Shown one piece after another: positions 14,050-24,979 of a DNA stretch of 64,000 bases. The stretch is taken from assembly GCA_902651635.1 (NCBI GenBank), contig CACRSC010001923.1:238402-302401 (forward strand), given 5' to 3'. Below the pieces are notes generated by a model, which did not search any database, had not been told where the DNA came from, and saw only the letters and a list, made by a program, of their open reading frames with translations. The translations under genes and the position numbers were made by a program. This stretch comes from Mastigamoeba balamuthi (lineage: Eukaryota > Evosea > Mastigamoebida > Mastigamoebidae). Within the stretch, counting starts at the first letter, position 1. Each line of letters begins with the position of its first letter.

Positions 14050-14284
14050 TCCGGTTCCCGAAAGAGCGCGGCCGTGCCCCGGAGAGCTCGTGCCGGCCGT
14101 GCCTTGCGCCGCGGCGGCCAGCGGGGAGGCTGCCCGCAGGGAGGTTATTTTCGCGATGGATTACGCGATTGGCAGAGATCCCCGCCGCTGACTGTGCCGC
14201 TTTCTTCCTTCGCTCTTCTTCTTCCAAAAGAAAGCCGAAAGCCACGCAACCCACGCTGCACGGCCCCACCCCCACCACGCGCCC

Positions 14285-15705
14285 ATGGCGGACGTGCCCC
14301 AGTGCTCCGTGAGCATCGCCGTGCTGGGCGACGACGACTGCGCCAAGGAGGACCTCCTCTTCAGCTGTGCGCCCCCCCCAAACCCCAACTCCCCTCCCCC
14401 ATCAGCACCACAGCACCACAGCAGCACAGCAGCAGCAGAGGGCACACTGACACCGCCACGCCAGTCGTGGGGATCGCGAGCGGGGCGCAGAGTGCGCGGG
14501 CGCTGGACGCGCGGTACGCGCTGAACTACACGGTGGACGGGCGGCCAGTGGCGCTCTACCTGCACAGCGCCAGCGCCGACACGTTCCTCTCCCGCAGCCC
14601 CGCCCTGGGCTCCCCCGCCCCCGCGCCCTCGGACGCCGTCGCCATCCCCTCGGCCTCGCCCTCGGCGGCCGCCGCGTCGCCCTCGGCGGCGTCTGCGTCG
14701 TCTGCGTCGCCGCACAAGTCGCACATACACTTCCCGCTGCCACGGCGCCTCCGCAGCGCCCAGAGGCGCAAGTCGGCCGTCGCTGCCGCCGTCGCCGCCG
14801 AGAGCGCGGCCCCGGCGGCGTCGGAGGAGGCCGAGGGCGCCGAGGGCCCCGAGTGGGCGCCGCCCCCGGGGTCGCAGTCGGTGCCTGTGGCGCTGGCGGC
14901 GACGTGCCCCGACGTCTTCCTGGTGGCCTACAGCGTCGCGGACCCGCCGTCGCTCGAGCGCTGCGCGAGGGCCGTGCGCGCGCTGGGCCGCTCGCGGGCC
15001 TTTGGGGCCGTGCCGGCCGTGCTGGCCGCGCTGAGCCCGGAGCAGCGCGCGGGGGCCGCGGCCGAGCGGTGCCTGCTGCGGCACGAGCGGGCGCCCGTCG
15101 ACACGGCCGAGGGGCTCTGCGCGGCCCGCGAGGCCCTGTGCGCGGCCTACGCAGAGTGCTCGCCCGCCACGACGCTGGGCGTCCGCGAGCTCTTCGAGGC
15201 CTGCGTCCGCTGCGCCGTCAGCCCCGAGCTCGTGCAGAGCCCCGCGGCCCTGCGCGTCAACCGCGCCGTCGTCGTCTGGGTCACCGACGACGACGACGCG
15301 GCGCAGCTCGGCGTCGACGTGCAGGGCGTCGGCTGCAGCGTCGTCAGCGTCCGCGGCGTCGCCGAGCTCAGCGCGTGGCTCGTCCGCTGGGGCGCCTCGT
15401 GGGCCGACCGCCTCCGCGTGCTCTGCGAGGGCCCCGACGAGACCCGCGCCGCCCGCGAGGTCGTCGCCCAGTGGCTCGCGGCCTGCGCCCTCGGCAAGAA
15501 GCACAAGGGGCTGCACGTGCGCAAGGACAAGGACAAGGGCAGGCCCGCCCTCCTCGTCGTCGCCCTCGCCCGCAGCCCCGACGAGGAGGCCGCCATGCGC
15601 AAGGAGTTTGGCGGCTCCTCGTCCTCGTCGTCGTCGCCCGACGTGGCGGTGGCGGTCTGCGGCAAGCTCGAGGACGTGCAGGCGAACCTGTTTATACAGG
15701 GCTGA
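14285..15705 (+). CDS. Degenerate Rho/Ras-like GTPase domain protein
   Basis: Two exons, 14285-14366 and 14465-15705, join in phase 1 and give about 440 residues. The N-terminus (SIAVLGDDDCAKEDLLFSF) sits where the P-loop should be but lacks G-x4-GK-S/T. A long Ala/Ser/Pro insert replaces the switch regions. DVFLVAYSVADPPSLERC matches the Rho/Ras strand-5 signature, and YAECSPATTLGVRELFEAC matches the G5 and last-helix region. No N/T-KxD motif is visible. The C-terminal 180 residues (VVVWVTDDDDAAQLGVDV, KKHKGLHVRKDKDKG) are unassigned and there is no CaaX box. I infer a catalytically dead, Rho-derived scaffold or regulator. It could instead be a Roco/Miro-type fragment. Confidence 0.55.
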
Positions 15706-16082
15706 GAGGGAGCGAGCACTCGTGAGCGCGCGTAGGCGTGTGCAACACACAAGGACCGAGTTGGCACCCGCCCCGAGTCAATTGATTCTGCTGGAGCAAC
15801 TTGTGAGTGGACCCGGATACTATGAGCCAGCTGTCCCTGTGGTTCTCAGCAATTTACTCCACCAGGTCATTTTGGAATTCCACTTCACGCACAACTCTGT
15901 CCCGCTTGTGCTGTTCTTTCATGCTTTTGTGGTTAATTACTGCACTCGTAGAGTGTCGAAAAACAGGCATGCCAACCGGTTGAAGTCACACGTGACCACA
16001 GCGTAGATGTTGTAGTAGTACTGCTTGGAGATAAATAACTTATCAGTAAATCTCTCGCCTTCTTTAATTGGCGTGTGGCTCA
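15706..16082. other. Intergenic
   Basis: No gene is seen. A TCAATTGATT motif is at 15778-15787 and the composition is AT-rich from about 15840 to 16070, consistent with a terminator and promoter region. Confidence 0.5.
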
Positions 16083-16562
16083 ATGGCACATGGGTTCTGC
16101 CACTTTCAGTATGGGGCCATCACAGTCCCTCTGACTGTTGAGCCGCGTGTTGCCCTAAGGCGCCTGCGGCGCCTTATTCGCCTGGCAAATCCGCCGTGCC
16201 AGCCCAGGGAGGACATGGACGAGGACATCCGCGAGTGGCTCCACGACTGCACGAGCCCCACGAATCAGCATGCCTTGGTGCCACTTGTGCTGTCTTCGTG
16301 CGTCCCGTCCTCTTGGCTCTCGAGCCCATACACACCTTGCCACAGAGCCATCGAGTTCCCGCGGTCCCGCTTCGACCTCATCTTCCACATGGACAAGAAC
16401 GCCAGCGCCCAAGTGCTCCGCCTGCGCGTGTTCTCCCGCGAGGCCTCGTTCGTGCCCACCACAGCCCCTGTCGTGGTCGCCTACACAAGCCCCCACGAGC
16501 AAGCCAACAGCGACTACTGGCAGCCGGCGCCGCTGGAGGAGGTCGAGGAAGAGGACGACTAA
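16083..16562 (+). CDS. Conserved-looking small protein of unknown function
   Basis: Two exons, 16083-16297 and 16346-16562, share a GTGCGT donor and CACAG acceptor in phase 2 and give 143 residues from MAHGFCHFQYG. The second exon looks like a beta-rich domain (RSRFDLIFHMDKNASAQVLR, then VFSREASFVPTTAPVVVAY). The end is acidic (LEEVEEEDD). I do not recognise the family. No signal peptide or membrane span is visible. An upstream exon is possible because no clear promoter word precedes this ATG. Confidence 0.45.
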   Translation: MAHGFCHFQYGAITVPLTVEPRVALRRLRRLIRLANPPCQPREDMDEDIREWLHDCTSPTNQHALVPLVLSSCVPSSWLSSPYTPCHRAIEFPRSRFDLIFHMDKNASAQVLRLRVFSREASFVPTTAPVVVAYTSPHEQANSDYWQPAPLEEVEEEDD

Positions 16563-17038
16563 CCCTGAACAATGAGAGCCCCTCCTGCAATACTACGGCA
16601 TGGGGGTTGCAAGCCCGCTTTGATCCACACCTGCTGTTGTGTCCGGACAGGCCTGTGGATGTGGGGCGGAAAGCCTGGCTTGCTTCTGCACAAGGACAAG
16701 ATAAAGGCATCCGAGCAAGCCGGGTCCGCGAACGCCCGTCTTCCAAGGAGCGAATCTTTTCACCGTGTCGAGCAGGAGGACCACATCTGACATCCTCTGC
16801 TGCAGCCACGGTCATCCACAGGCAGAATCGCGAGCTCAAGGCCAACCAGGGGCAGCCGCCAGCTCGCCTGCGCCCAGGAAAGCGGGCCGAGGAGTGTAGT
16901 GACTTTCATTCGCGCGGAATCTCTCGCTGTCGCATCAATTGAATATCGGCGTGATTCTGCTCGGAGAGATGTGGAGAATCTGAGATATGCTCTTAGATCT
17001 GGCGGCACATATCTATCGGGACGGCAGAGAGCGCGGCC
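16563..17038. promoter_or_regulatory. Intergenic with AT-rich upstream element before the FHA gene
   Basis: There is no supported gene from 16563 to 16930. From 16935 to 17025 comes ATCAATTGAATATCGG and several GAGATATGC, AGATCTGG and CATATCTATCGGG-like words, ending 14 bp before the ATG at 17039. This is the same class of GATATC-like words found before other starts in the window. Confidence 0.45.
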
Positions 17039-18539
17039 ATGTGGCGGGCGTTCGCGGTGGTGGGGCTGCGGGAGGAGGGCGCGGACAGGGCATCGGAGGA
17101 GCGGGAGCTGGTGGGGGCGCCCGGGGGCCCGCCGCTGGTGGTGGGGAGCGGGGCGGGGTGCAGCCTGGCGGTGGCGCACCCCGACGTCGCGGAGCGCCAC
17201 GTCAGCGTCGACGTGGACCCCGTCAACGCGTACTGGAAGGTGTACGCGTGCCCCGAGCCGCGGGCGCAGACGCTGCTGAACGGGGTGCCGCTGTACGGGC
17301 CGCAGCCCCTGCACGCGGGCGACGTCCTCACCGTCGGCCCCCTCCTCATCGAGCTCCTCCAGGGCACGCCTTCCTCCTCTCCTCTCTCTCCTCTCTCTCC
17401 TCTCTCTGGTTGTCTCTATGCCTCCTGTCTACATCCCAGTGAAGCAGAGACAGTGGCCACTGTCTCCTCTCTCTCTATCTCTCTCTGTGTCTGTGGGGTT
17501 GCCTCTCGGTGTGTTGGTGCCTGCTCTCCGCCCCTCTCTGTCTCCGTCTCAGGTGGTGCTTCTATCGTTGTTTCAATCTGTCCCCATTGTTCCGCGTCTC
17601 TCCGTGTCTCTGTCTCTGCGTTCGTGCGTTTGCCTCTCTCGCTCTCCCCGGGTCCGCTCTCTGCAGCTGTGCGGCTGCCGCGCCGGTCTCTGCTGTGCTC
17701 TCTGGGATCGTTGCCTGCTGGCGGTGCCGCTTGCTGCGAGACCCGGGCCCTTGGCCGAGCGACTGCCGCCGTGCAGCTGCTGCGCCTTTCCATTTGCCCA
17801 GTGGCCTGGCGGCACTTCTGGCCACCGCTCACCCCGCCTTCTGACATTCCGCCGCCCCCGGACGCGCGACGCACGCGCAGCGGGGGTCGAGTGCGCGTCG
17901 AGGAGGATCGTACTGAGCTCTGCGACGCTGCTGAGCAGCACAGAGGCCGCGGCGCAGACAGAGGAGATACACCGCGTGGTGCTGGGCCACGCAGAGACCT
18001 GCTTCGGCATGCCCCACCGCGACGACCTCCCCGCCCCCTCCACCCCCGACTCGCCGCCCCCCTCCTCGGCCCAGCGCTCGCAGACCCCCTCGGCACGCCG
18101 CAGAGGCAGGCCCCCGCGCCCCAAGACCCCCGCCTCTGCGACGCCCGCGACGCCGACGCCGGCGCCAGTGGCGGCGCGACAGAGCGCAGGGCGCTGCGCC
18201 GCGAGGGCTGCGAGGGCCGCGAGGGCAGCGGCCGCGGGGTCCGAGAGCGAGGAGACCTCGTGGCAGAGCTCGGGGGAGGAGAGCAACGGCGCTGGTGCTG
18301 CGCGCGAGGCCACACATGCTGGCGCTGCCGCTGCTGCTGCTCCCCAGGGCGCCAAGGCAGCGCCTGCGGCTGCAGCGGCTGCGGGGGACGAGGAGAAGAA
18401 GGAGAAGGCGGCGGCGCCCAGGCGGAAGCGGAAGAGGCCGCTGATCGACCAGAAGAGCTACCAGGAGAGCTTCTTCCTCACACAGCACATGAGCAAGACA
18501 CGCCAGCGCAAGCCCGTCGAGAGAACATGCCTCAAGTGA
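17039..18539 (+). CDS. FHA-domain protein with AT-hook and basic tail
   Basis: The first exon starts MWRAFAVVGLREEG and encodes an FHA domain: PLVVGSGAGCSLAVAHPDV, ERHVSVDV, WKVYACPEP, LLNGVPLYGPQPLHAGDVLT and VGPLLIEL. A pyrimidine-rich intron (about 17370 to about 17880, many TCTC runs) separates it from a second exon. That exon is read in the frame containing HRVVLGHAETCFGMPHRDD, an AT-hook-like RRRGRPPRPK, Ala/Glu-rich linkers and a basic end (RRKRKRPLIDQKSYQESFFL), with the stop at 18539. FHA domains bind phosphothreonine. With the AT-hook and NLS-like clusters, a nuclear chromatin or DNA-damage role is likely. The exact intron borders are not fixed. Confidence 0.65.
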
Positions 18540-18947
18540 CTGCTTCCCTTGCGCTGCGCCACGCGTGCCACCGGACGCCCCTTCCCAGGGGCGGGAGGGA
18601 AGCAGACGCTCGTCAACGACAACTCATCGATCCTGCACCGATGAAGACCAGCAGCGCCATCTGGTCTCGCTCTGGGGCGAGGCCACCACCCACGATAGGC
18701 GCCCCCTTGCGACAACGACATCTTAGGCTGGCCCGGCCAGGCGCTGCTTGGCGATGAAGCTGTGCTCGCAGCCCCTCGAGGCCGCTGTGAAATCAGCGAG
18801 CCACAGGACACGTAACTCCCTTGCCAGCACTCCACCGGGGGAGGCATCAACACTACCACCCCTGCAGCAACGCGGGCTTAACTCGACGAGAACGCATCGC
18901 ACAGCAGAAGCGAGACAGACAGGAAGGCCTCTGGCACAGCCAGGCAT
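18540..18947. other. Convergent intergenic region
   Basis: This lies between the FHA gene (plus) and the peroxiredoxin gene (minus). No gene, RNA or repeat is recognised. Confidence 0.5.
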
Positions 18948-19830
18948 TTAGTGCGCGCCGTGTTCCACACGCCTTCTCTTGCTGGGCGGCTCGTGGGAGC
19001 CGAGGTAGTGCGCCACGCCCTCGGGGGTGGGCTTCATGGCCTCCTCGCCCTCTGTCCAGCCCGCGGGGCAGACCTCGCCGTGCCTCTCGACGTGCTGGAA
19101 CGCCTTGACGAGCCTGAGGGCCTCTGCGACGGACCTGCCGACGGGGAGGTCGTTGACGGTCGCCTGCCGCACCACCCCGCTGGGGTCCACGATGAACAGC
19201 CCGCGCAGCGCCACCCCTGCGTCGGCCCCGCTGCCCACCAGCACGCCGTAGTCGCGCGCCAGCGAGTGGTCCGTGTCGGCGACGAGCGGGATGTCCACGG
19301 GGCCGCCCAGGCCGCCGCGCTCCCTCGGGGCGGTCGTCCATGCAAGATGCACGTACTGCAGCGCGGGGGTCAGAGCCACGGAAGGCAGGGCGACAGAGGC
19401 GGGAGCTGCGTGCCTCGCTGTCGACAGAGGCTGCGACGACCTCGGCGTTGATGGCGCGGAACTCGTGCGCGTGGTGGCTGAAGGCGAGGACCTCGGTCGG
19501 GCACACAAAAGTGAAGTCTAACGAAAAAACAAAGTCAGAGGAGGGCAGGGCGTAAAATAACGAAGTCGGAAGACAACACAAGGCAGCAGCACACAGAGGG
19601 CGCAGCACGCACCCATCGGATAGAAGAAGAGCACCAGGTACTTGCCCCTGTAGTCGGAGAGCTGGACGGTCCTGAACTCGCCGCCGACGAGGGCGGTCTG
19701 CAGGCGTGTGAGGGGCACAGGCGGTCATCAGAGGGGGAGATGATGAGAGCACCTTGGAGAAGGTGGGAGCAGGCTGGCCCACACTGGGGCCGCAGCACCG
19801 CGTCGACTCGCAGCAGCGTGGGGAGGCCAT
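18948..19830 (-). CDS. Typical 2-Cys peroxiredoxin
   Basis: Four minus-strand exons are 19830-19753, 19697-19613, 19517-19414 and 19355-18948. Phases agree and give 224 residues. The thioredoxin-fold core has [20 protein letters not shown], the peroxidatic cysteine in [35 protein letters not shown] and the resolving cysteine in HGEVCPAGW. It reduces H2O2 and organic peroxides with thioredoxin. The intron between exons 3 and 4 starts with GC (GAG|GCACGC), because only that joint restores the conserved SVDSE-YVHLAW. The C-terminus continues through [20 protein letters not shown]; the KRRR cluster is NLS-like and unusual for a cytosolic peroxiredoxin. No transit peptide is visible. Confidence 0.95.
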
Positions 19831-19897
19831 CTCGACCGTCGGGTTGTCCCTCTGAGCGTCTTTCGCGTATTTGTTGTACTGCACAATTTCACCCCAG

Positions 19898-19923
19898 CGA
19901 ATATGTGAAATATCTCCGGTGAC
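19898..19923 (-). promoter_or_regulatory. Upstream element of the peroxiredoxin gene
   Basis: ATATGTGAAATATCTCCGG followed by TGACG lies 68-93 bp upstream of the peroxiredoxin ATG (19830, minus). It carries the ATATCTCCGG word shared with other upstream elements here. Confidence 0.4.
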
Positions 19924-20337
19924 GTTGAGGTGCACAGGATATGCACCACCGTGGAGCTTGCTGCACACGCCTGAAACACCCGCGGCGCAGCCAGAGCTCG
20001 CGGCCCGCGGCGTGAACGCTGTTGCCCCAATGGCACGAAGGGCGCGGTGGCTTTCTGTATCTGAGCCAACGAATCAAGCGACCGGGATATCCACGGGAGC
20101 AACGTCACCGGCCGATGCTCCTGCTGCCGTGGTCTCGCCGCTGCTCTCTCGAACTCTTGTTGACAGATGACGTGTCGCAGACACGAGCAGCCACATGGCA
20201 GCCGGTTCCGAAAGTGGACAGAGCCGTCTGTTGATTGTGGGGTCTGTCCGTTGGCGAGGGGTCGGTCGGCCACACCAGAGCGAAAAACAGCAGGCAAGCA
20301 ACCAAACAAAAGCAAGACAGGGCGTTGGGCTGCGCAG

Positions 20338-21582
20338 ATGAGCGAGGACGGCCACGAGGAGGAGCGGGAACAGAGGGAGGAGGCGGTGAAGGTGGTGGTG
20401 GTGGGGAACTCGGGGGTGGGCAAGTCGTTCCTGGCCAACGTGCTGCTGGGCCACGAGAGCTTCGCCCACAGCGCGTCTGCGGGGTCGGTGACGTCGCGCG
20501 TCGAGTGGGAGGCGTCGAGGGGCCGCAGCGGGCGTGCGCTGGAGGTGTACAACACCCCGGGGCTGATCGAGGCGGACGCTGGCAGCGTGGGGCGCAACAA
20601 GCGGTGCATCCGCGAGGCGTTTGAGACGCACGCGGGGCTGCGCTGCCTCGTGCTCTTCGTCTTCAGCGCGGGCACGGGCGGCCGCGTCGCCGCCGAGGAC
20701 GTGTCGGGCTGGGAGGCCGTCAAGGGCTTCCTGCAGCCCGAGGCCAGGCGCTGCAGCGCAGCCATCGCCTTTGTGGTCAACCAGGTCCCCGCCCTCGACA
20801 GCGGCCCCGAGCGCGACGACTACCAGGCCGGGGTGGTCCGCACGCTGGCGGCCATGTGCGGCGCCACGTCCTTCAGCGGCAGGACCTTGTTCGTCGACTA
20901 CATCCCCTGCAAGAGGACCCGCAGCGACTTTGAGGCCCCACAGATGCGCAGGGCCCGCGCGACGCTGCTGGGCGCCATCGACGACCTGCTGCCCCGGGCG
21001 ACGCACATCATGCCCGCCAAGAACGCCGTCATCGAGCTGGAGCACGACAGGCTCAGGACAGAGATCGCCGAGATCGGCAGACACCTCGACGACGTGCAGC
21101 GCACGCACCAGGAGGAGACGCAGAGGCAGGCGGCTGAGCACAGCAAAGAGCTCGAGAAGATCAAGAAGGAGAACGAGTGCGGCCTACTGAAGCTGCACGA
21201 GGCCAACGAGCGCCAGCTGGAAACCATCAACGAGAAGCTCAAGAGCAGCAAGAAGGCCCTGCAGGAGAGCCACGAGGCCCTCGAGAAGGCCCAGCGCCAG
21301 CGCCAGAGCCTGTGTGTTGCCCAGACACCAGCTTATGCTGCCCCACCACTGCCGTGCTACTTCGGCATGCATGGCCCGTACTACAGCAACTTCAACCCAG
21401 GTAACTACTGGGAGATGGAAAGCGTTCAGAAGCCAAGGAGGAGCAGCAGGGAAGCACCATCATCTCAGGTGGATGGGATGACGTGGAACCAGTTTCAGTC
21501 CTTCCACGGGGGCATGGGGTATTCTCGCCGTGAGATCAGCAGCCTCTACAGGCAGTACAAGCAAGGCTTTCTATTTGAGTGA
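20338..21582 (+). CDS. AIG1/GIMAP-type GTPase with coiled coil
   Basis: A single exon of 414 codons starts MSEDGHEEEREQREE; an in-frame ATG at 20167 would add 57 residues of less typical sequence. The G domain shows the P-loop VVVGNSGVGKSFLANVLLG, a G3-like YNTPGLIE and a G4-like FVVNQV, an AIG1-family arrangement. Residues about 220-330 form a coiled coil rich in Glu, Lys and Gln (LEHDRLRTEIAEIG, KELEKIKKENECG). The tail is Tyr/Pro/Asn-rich (MHGPYYSNFNPGNYWEME). AIG1 GTPases assemble on membranes and act in immunity or stress, and are often expanded in amoebozoans and plants. No C-terminal membrane anchor is seen. Confidence 0.85.
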   Translation: MSEDGHEEEREQREEAVKVVVVGNSGVGKSFLANVLLGHESFAHSASAGSVTSRVEWEASRGRSGRALEVYNTPGLIEADAGSVGRNKRCIREAFETHAGLRCLVLFVFSAGTGGRVAAEDVSGWEAVKGFLQPEARRCSAAIAFVVNQVPALDSGPERDDYQAGVVRTLAAMCGATSFSGRTLFVDYIPCKRTRSDFEAPQMRRARATLLGAIDDLLPRATHIMPAKNAVIELEHDRLRTEIAEIGRHLDDVQRTHQEETQRQAAEHSKELEKIKKENECGLLKLHEANERQLETINEKLKSSKKALQESHEALEKAQRQRQSLCVAQTPAYAAPPLPCYFGMHGPYYSNFNPGNYWEMESVQKPRRSSREAPSSQVDGMTWNQFQSFHGGMGYSRREISSLYRQYKQGFLFE

Positions 21583-23716
21583 TATGCCAGATGGCACACA
21601 CTCTTCTTCCCCAGCAGACTAGTGACAACAAAAAAGCAATGACACTGCTCATCGCTAAGGTGCAACAGTTAAATCTGATAAACCAGGGTGTGCATAGCAA
21701 ATTCCCGCGGTGGTATGTGACCTTATGGTCCTTGAAGACAGCGACCCACTCACAGGATAAATTCTACACGAGAATCTCACAAACAAATAGGCAACACATT
21801 GACACAACAGCGCCTGACACTCACCACTGGTGCCACTGGGCAGCTATCCCCTGTACAGTAACCAGCTGATGGTACTGTCGTGAAAGCGACAGCTGAAAGT
21901 GCCATGAAAGCAACAGATCAAAAGTGTCATAAATGTGACAGTTGAACAGTATCACTGGTGTAATAATATGATAACAAAGTAAAATGATAAACTATTAATA
22001 ATTTAGATTAAGAACTGTATTTAAAGACCATTTATAACTCACCTGTATCTGAAGAGTGTCTGCCACAAGCTTGGTGGCTTTTTTGCTCCACTTCCTGCTG
22101 CTGTGGGCTTTTCTTCCTGCATGCCTAGCCATTCAGGAATTGGCTGAAGGTATTGACTAATGCAAATTGGTTAAGACAAAGCACAGTCTAACTGACCATT
22201 ATTGATTATTTCTCAGAAATCAGAGAAGGAGAAGGCCAAGAGAGAGAAGAAGGAAGGTAAGCACTACACTTCATTCTAGTGTTACTTCTCTTATATTGCT
22301 TTCGCAGCCAGCCACTATTTAAAGAGTATTAGAAATGTGCATTAAACAATTGGTCATCACTGCGTTTTATCCACTTAAGTACTAAATTAGTGCATATAAC
22401 ACTGCATTTAAGTAATAGATTTAGCACTGAGTTAGTACTACTTTTGCACTTAATTTTGTTAGTACATGTAGTGCAATTTAGTTATTTTAGCGATTAAATC
22501 GATAAATTTTATTGATTAAAACGATTAACACGAATTAATCGCATTTTTGATCTTAATCAAATAGATTTTATTTTTTTTCTGTGCTTGTGTGGGTGTATTG
22601 TTATGGGGTGTGTTCTCACTTAATAATCATGATCATCAGAGCCAGGCGTGGTGCCAGGCTCTGATGATCTCTTCCTCCGGCTCCTGTAAAAAGAGAGTTA
22701 TAAAGATATCAGGCGGTTTAGCGTTAATAGCGCATCTAGCACAATAATCGCTACAGTTTAACCGTTGAACTATGAAAAATAAGACATACAAAGAGAGAAT
22801 TGCGGAGCAAGAGGTGAGTGAGTTCTTACCTTATGGTTTATACTTCGGCCGATGGCACTTGCCAAACCTGCAGTACGTAGGGTGTCAGAAACAATGGTGC
22901 ACTTTTCTTGGGGATAAAGAGAGAAATCGGCAGAAATGGGGAAGAATAGGGGGGAAAGGGGACAGTGCATCTTTTTAATACTGCCCAGTAGCCATAACGT
23001 TCCTCATCTGCTCAGTCTGCAGGAGACAGAGCGCGACTCCGGGAGATAGTGAGATTTTTCTGATGAGGGTGTGGGGAAAAGGAAGAAGGTGAGGGGACCT
23101 ATGAAAGAAATGAGATATTCTTTGGAAGGACAAATACTGTGATGAAGGAAAGAGGCAGTGCCTTCTGTCTCATCCTGGTACACCTGGCACAGAAAGGGAA
23201 GGGGGAAGGGTAAGGAAAGAAAAGGGAAGGTGGAGGGAGGAACTGGAGCAGGTGCAGTGAAGGTACAGATTTAAGTGCAGAAAGGAAATGGGAAGAGGAA
23301 TAGGGAATAAGAGAAAGGGAAGTGGAACTGTGTACCATTGTTATCAGTCTGGTGTGAAAAGGAAAGGGAAAGGGTTAGTTAAGAGATTATGATATCACAG
23401 TGAAGATATCTTTGAAATCCAGGATACCATGGTTCATGGCTTCACAGTTGACTTAGAGAAAAACAAAGGATGAAAGGCAGTGTTACTTTATCGCTATTAG
23501 TGCTAATGCAATAAATTTATCACTTTAATCACTTCATAGTGCGATGTAGCACTATTTATCACTAGATTTAGCACAAAGTAGAAATTGAAGCACTAAAATA
23601 TCACTGAAAAAACAATGCTAAAGATATATCGCTTCATGCACAAAAGTCACAGTAAGCCATATATCTTACAAAAACTTGTAGTGTTGTATTCAATAATTGT
23701 CATTTATTTCTTGCTT
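21583..23716. other. AT-rich island, no supported gene
   Basis: Composition drops sharply after the AIG1 gene. Short exon-like pieces with good borders exist (for example about 22218-22256, KSEKEKAKREKKE between TTTCTCAG and GTAAGC) but cannot be linked into a gene. AGTGC/GCACT and TTAGCAC words recur at 22370-22480 and 23480-23640 and may be ends of non-autonomous elements. Purine-rich DNA fills 23040-23380. Confidence 0.5.
22631..22669. repeat. Perfect inverted repeat, 13-bp arms
   Basis: GATCATCAGAGCC (22631-22643) and GGCTCTGATGATC (22657-22669) flank a 13-nt spacer. A hairpin is possible. It sits in the transposon-bearing AT-rich island, so MITE debris is as likely as a regulatory RNA hairpin. 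Confidence 0.7.
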
Positions 23717-24979
23717 CTAGAGAGAGAGGTTATGAATAGCAATTGCTATTTGAACACAGTAATTATGCTGTGCCTTTAACTCTGGCCAGGGTTTTCCAAG
23801 TATTGTCCACTTGGTTTTGATCTCTCCAAACAATTCCTCTACCCTGGCCCTTGCATGTTGATGGGCTTTGTTGAACTGCTTCCTCTTTTCACTGAGTTCC
23901 TCAGCTCCTGTCATATCATCATTCATTGCTGCTCTTCTAGGATAATTGCAATAGATCTTGGGAAACCCCTCCAGTTTGAACAAACAAGAGAAGTGATTAT
24001 CTGCAATCAGTACATCATTTGGTACATGCTCTCTAAACCAGTCCAAGAGAACAGCTAGGAAGTGTCCATCATAGAACTTCGGAGAATAGCCCCTTCATAC
24101 TTTGCATATATACCCTAGAGCATTCTGCAATACCATAAACCGTTGGGCGGGATGATTTTCCTTCTAACTTCAGTCTGAGCTTTTTCGAGAAACCTATTCA
24201 AATTGAGTGTTCGAAATCCAAAAAACGAACAGTACGATATCCCTTAAGAATCAAATCAGTTGAGTCAACCCAAAGAGTAGTATCAGCAACTAATCTGTGC
24301 AAAACGACTTGCTCTCTGGCAGCCAAATGGTCCTAAGAATTTCCAAGCTGAATTTTGCTCGAGTGCTCAGTGTGAAAGGCAATGGCGGATTCTCTTGGCG
24401 TTTTTCGAAAGGGAGTTACAGGTCCTTATGCCAACCTCTTATCATGGTAGCCAGATGTCCATAGCCCACAGAGTACAGATCATGATATAGGGTGATCTGA
24501 ACCATGATTAATACCAGACCTGGAGGTCGTTTCTGGCCCCAGAGCACCACATTAGCAGCAGTGACCCAGGTGACCATTTCCGCCACCACTAGGGAGGGAA
24601 CCCGTTCGTACACATGCCCTGCAAGGGCTCTGCGAGTCAGAGTCTGATGTCTCACCATCTGGTCTATTATTGAATATAACACTACAAAAAATCTGTAAGA
24701 GATATGGCTCAGTGATGACCAACTGTTTATTATGTACATCACGCACACCACATGCATCATATGTATCACACACATTATGCAACACTTGAGAATACTCGTG
24801 CAATACTTACACATATAACATGCAATACAGGCAATATGCACAATACTCATGCACCTTTTGGAAATACACATATATATATATTTGTTGGGGAAATGAAGGG
24901 TAAGAGAGAGAAAGCAGAAGAAACGAACCTTGCAGCCCAGACTGTGTTGTGGTTCTGCCTCTGAGGAGGAGCTCGACAT
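23717..24979 (-). pseudogene. PIF/Harbinger-like DDE transposase remnant
   Basis: On the minus strand, the 3' portion (24046-23717) reads DWFREHVPNDVLIADNHFSC, FPKIYCNYPRRAA and FNKAHQHARARVEELFGEIK, the last typical of Harbinger-type DDE nucleases. Upstream pieces include TTLWVDSTDLILKGYRTVRF with the first catalytic Asp region, and an N-terminal ITLYHDLYSVGYGHLATMIR helix-turn-helix-like stretch (about 24416-24660). Near 24920 there is an intron-like donor after MSSSSSEAEPQHSLGCK. Several stops and frame changes break the chain, so it is decayed. No clean terminal repeats were identified. Confidence 0.7.

Noticed and set aside
16155-16845. Minus-strand frames opposite the small unknown gene
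   Set aside because: Arg/His-rich shadows; the plus strand has a phased intron with consensus GTGCGT donor.
22700-22775. Possible tRNA or small RNA in the AT-rich island
   Set aside because: No cloverleaf; only the 13-bp hairpin at 22631-22669 is supported.
24416-24979. Intact 187-residue minus-strand protein
   Set aside because: The middle is AT-rich intron-like sequence; the ends fit better as exons of the Harbinger-like transposase remnant.
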